From NCBI GenBank assembly GCA_013396655.1, contig WBMV01003161.1:2540059-2604058 (forward strand): a DNA stretch of 64,000 bases. Reading direction: 5' to 3'. Both the position numbers and the translations under genes were made by a program. Position 1 is the first letter of the stretch, and the number at the start of each line of letters is the position of its first letter. Below are positions 60,281-64,000 of the stretch, piece by piece. This DNA is from Campylorhamphus procurvoides (lineage: Eukaryota; Chordata; Aves; Passeriformes; Dendrocolaptidae). Under the pieces are notes generated by a model. It had not been told where the DNA came from, searched no databases, and saw nothing but the letters and a program-made list of their open reading frames with translations.

Positions 60281-63200
60281 TCATGACAGACCTTTTCGTA
60301 CAGCAAACACAGTGAAGCTGATGCATCTATCGAGAGAAAAAGATTCTAAGGCAGGCATAGCACAAGAATGGAGATAAATACCACTCCTCTGGCACTTCTA
60401 AACTGGAAAATAAACTACTGGTCCTCTTGCTCTGCATCTGTTTTGCCTTCAGTTCCCAATATGACAGTGAGAAGTTTCTCGTCATGTTTGTAAGTTGTGT
60501 GAGTCCATACAAAGAGTATGCTTAATACTGATGCTAAAATGTTCACATCCTTAATAAAAGTAAACATGTTTTATTCTGAACTCAAGCTGATCATTCTAAA
60601 ATCGATTTTAAAAAATTCTTTCAGTGTAACACCAAGGATTGCCTTTTCTTGACTCAATTTGGTATAGCTTGTCCTTTGTGAAGAGTGGCACGTCATTGCC
60701 AGCTGCTATTATTACCTATACATTTTTCAGCTCTATTTCATATAGACCTGGTGACCTTATACTCCATTTACCCCAGATTTTCAGTTCTCAGCCCTGTCAT
60801 TTCTCAAATCAAGAATGACATCTCTTGAACTACGATAACTGCCTTATAGAGTATCCTCATCCTTCACAAAATGAAAATTTAGCCATTTATTGCCTTCCAG
60901 AACATTTGAGGTCTGGAAAAAAATATTAGGTTCCCAAGTCTCATTCTTCAGGTTGATACTCAGGTATGTGCTCAAAGATAATCATGTTCTTCGGACTAAC
61001 CAATACTAGGTACATGGTACAGAGGTGTCCCTAAAAAAGTCACTAGGTTTGACCCAATCTGAGTCTGTTCAAATAATGTCTTTTCTACCCAATTTGTCCT
61101 GCTTTGACACAAATTATTTAAAAGAAGCAATAATTGAACTAAAAAGCAAAAAGGACGATTTTTTCCTTTTTAAATGACAGAAAATTTCCCAGGTATGATG
61201 GCCCATTGCTCTGACTAACAGCAGTGCAGCCCGAGGAGAGGACTGTGTGAAGAGTTCAGCAATCAAAGCCATCAGTCCTGCCTGGAGTGATCAGCCTGCA
61301 ATTTTTGGCAAGTGTGGGCATCAGTTTTCTGATTTGATCTTTTATAGAGCACAAGCATAATAGGACATCAGTAACTCCTTTCCTGAAGACCAGTGGTTCA
61401 TTTTAGCTGCATCTGTTGGATGCTCTCTTTGGAGCCACGCTCTGCAGACCTTACCAGTTTTCTATAGACAATGTCAAAAAACATTACCTTAATATTGCCA
61501 AAGCAGGACCAAGCCTGAGACTTGCTGATCCTTCCTCCTTTTGATTTTCAGGAGAGCTGAACACATTTTGAATGTCTGATCTCATTTGTAAGGAATGCAG
61601 TGCTTTTTAAAGAAAGCTTGAATTTTCACACTGAGAAAAAAACCCAAAACAAACAAAAAACAAACACATTAAATGTCTTGAAATGATGCTTCTGAATCAG
61701 AAGAGAAGAACTTAAGTCAATGTCTAAACTGGGAAAAAAACTAAACCAAAATAAAAATACAACATCTATAATCCCAGCTACATTGACCTCAAAAGACTTT
61801 CTTATGATGCAGTTATACAGCAATATATTTTCATAGACACAAAAATTAAATACTGAACATACATACATTATGCAATTAAAGTAAAAGTTAATAAGGAATG
61901 CATATTCATTGATGCTACTTATCCATATCTAAATGAAACATTTCCTGTTTTCCCTCTCTTTCAGAAACTCCTGAATCAGTCGACTTCCAGACTACATTTT
62001 TCTTTCCCTCTAATGAAAGATTCCTCTATACAAAGATTCATGACTAGTTCAATGACATGGCAATTATTTCTTTCCTGTTTAGAAATATCCTGAATAGAGT
62101 GAAGTTGAATTTCAGAATGCAAGTACCTCTTCATTGTGCAGCTGCCTTTTCCTCAAAATTACGTTAAACTTATTTAAGGCTTTTATTTCATTTAAAAATA
62201 GATTTCCTGAAGCTGAAAAACCTTTGGGTTTTCTTTTGGCCTTCCCCTTGTTACTACTTCCCATGTAATGATGCCATAATGATTCACTATTTGATGTACT
62301 CTGGTTTCAGATGTATACTCTAATTGCCTAATTTCTTATGAGAAAGGCATATAAGGAAATATTTCAAGAGGCTTATAAATAACTGACAAGGACCACAAGA
62401 CTGCAGTTATTTTTAATTTATATCTCAAATGTTTTGCTGTGCTAGCTGAAATAGTGCATTTGTATAGTTTTTCAGTGCAATCTGTATTGTTTATCTCTCA
62501 AAAAGCAGCATGAGCTGCATCCTACTTTAAAACCTCAAGGTATTTTCCTGGTTACGATTACAGTAATGTATTATTCTGAAGAATCTACAGCGGTGTAAAA
62601 AATTGCATGACTTTGAGTAAAAGACTCCTCTTTTAATTTAACTCCGCCCAGTTTTACCAACAAGATGGCTCCAGTCCCGTGTGTTCTCACTGCTGCTTGC
62701 CCCATGCAAGATGAACCAGAGTTCAGTCTTGTCTGTATGTCATCCCCTTAAGAGATGTTTTCTTAGTTATTTTTTATTGCACTCCTGCAAAATAATTGAA
62801 GAAAAAAGCCAAACCCTGTCCTGAAAGCTGAACTTGCAATGTCTTTCCATCCTGGCATTTAGTTCCAAGGGGAAGGATGGGTTATCTAACATACCCAGCA
62901 TTTGTCCAGCTTTGGGAGAGTCCCCTTTCACTCCCCTTCCCTACAGAAAGGGCTATAATGTACACAACCCTTAAGTGGAACTTTGGTTAAAATCCACCCC
63001 AACACCACACAACAGGTTTTGTTCTGACACTTGGTGTGCTATTTTTTCTCTCTCTGACTAAAACTAATTGTTGTTAAGCACTTGACATTCCTCTCTGAGA
63101 GCACTACTGATTTGGCAAAAGTTCAGTGAGAGTTAAAGAACCACCTCGCAGAAGCTATTCCAGCCTGAAAAAAATAGGATGGGCAAGCAAGTTGAAACAC

Positions 63201-64000
63201 ATGGATTAATAGGTGCTAAAGTAGCTAAATTGGTGCTTCAAATTAATATATATATATAAGAATAGAATAAAAGGAGGGCGCTGTAAGCATGGATAGACTT
63301 TGAACTGCTCTAAGAAAGGATCTTAAATACATTCCTTTGTTTCCTACTTAATTACTGGTGCTCTGCAAACATAGGCATGTCTACACCATGTAAGGCAAAG
63401 ATGTGCTGGAGATCCCCAAGACAGACATATGAGGAAACCACCACATCTGCACAGTGTGGTGCTGTGCCACAGAAACCAGTTCAGGTCCCAGGAACAACAT
63501 CACTCCATAGAGACATTTCACTCAGGATCCAGATCCAGACCTGCAGCACACCCAGGCAGGACTTAGATCAACCTGTCTTCCCACAGAAAAATAAAGTGTA
63601 AGAGGGAGACTGAGAAATTGCTGAATAGAAGAGCACAAACACAACACAATCCTTCAAAATACGGAAAAGAAATGTCTACTACTGCTTCTATGTATCCAGA
63701 ACTGATTTATGAAGGAATACTCCTGGAAATCAGATTTACAGTATCTGAGATAGATTATTTTGTGCTTCTCCTCAGTCTGGGAGCACCTCAAATCCTGCTC
63801 ATGAGAGGAGTAACCCCATGGAGGAAGTACCACTGGTCCACAGACAGACCTTTCACAGGTTTCTCACACAGAATGTACAGTGGAAGTGTCAGAGTGCATG
63901 GTCACAAATGGACAGTGAGACAGGCTTACAGCCTAAAATGCTGTAGATCTCAACAAAAGTCCAGATCAAGCCACCTGCGATGATGCTGCCACCCAGCCCG
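60281..64000. other. AT-rich noncoding sequence to window end
   Basis: No gene, RNA or repeat family was recognised. A short (TA)6 run lies at 63247-63258. The 121-codon open frame at 63618-63983 has no family resemblance, and no convincing splice sites bracket it. The last bases become GC-richer without a clear feature. Confidence 0.62.

Noticed and set aside
63247..63258. (TA)6 microsatellite
   Set aside because: Too short to be informative, and common in AT-rich vertebrate DNA.
1..64000. CRISPR arrays, operons, phage or endogenous retrovirus structures
   Set aside because: No regularly spaced repeats, LTR pairs, primer-binding sites or retroviral or phage protein motifs were seen. The sequence is vertebrate noncoding DNA.

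Overview
The window reads as nuclear DNA from a bird, most likely a neoavian or passerine. It is moderately AT-rich, visibly short of CpG, and has no dense open reading frames. The only clearly recognisable interspersed repeats are CR1 non-LTR retrotransposon 3' ends, which is typical of avian genomes. The copy at 33980-34200 resembles the CR1 type abundant in songbirds. Bacterial, viral or plasmid origin can be excluded: there are no operons, ribosome-binding sites or long ORFs.

No protein-coding gene can be supported. The longest stop-free stretches (about 174, 157, 147 and 146 codons) have no recognisable family, motif or codon structure, often overlap one another on opposite strands, and are about what chance gives in 64 kb. 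I read the window as intergenic sequence (a gene desert) or the interior of a very large intron. One short segment near 60.04-60.18 kb has an exon-like layout: a pyrimidine tract plus CAG, an open frame with a short coiled-coil-like helix, and a GTAAGT donor. It is reported as a weak candidate only.

Layout: 1-15.85 kb is unique noncoding sequence with short homopolymer runs, a G-quadruplex motif and a GATA-rich patch. 15.86-18.04 kb holds an old CR1 end and a second short CR1 tail. 18.04-26.85 kb is unique sequence with short local duplications. 26.85-26.97 kb is a CR1 tail. 26.97-33.98 kb is mostly unique but contains the most GC- and CpG-rich patch of the window (about 30.59-30.92 kb). 33.98-34.20 kb is an antisense CR1 end. 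34.2-46.16 kb is largely AT-rich unique sequence with a MIR-like SINE relic at about 36.26-36.37 kb. 46.16-46.51 kb is the longest CR1 fragment. 46.5-64 kb is unique sequence with one more CR1 tail (about 55.05 kb), an ancient-retroposon-like tail (about 60.2 kb), and several small palindromes and tandem duplications.

No previously undescribed system was found. The most useful leads are the candidate exon, the CpG-rich patch, a few AT-rich blocks that look like conserved noncoding elements, and the CR1 copies of visibly different ages. All repeat identifications are from memory of consensus sequences, with no database search.
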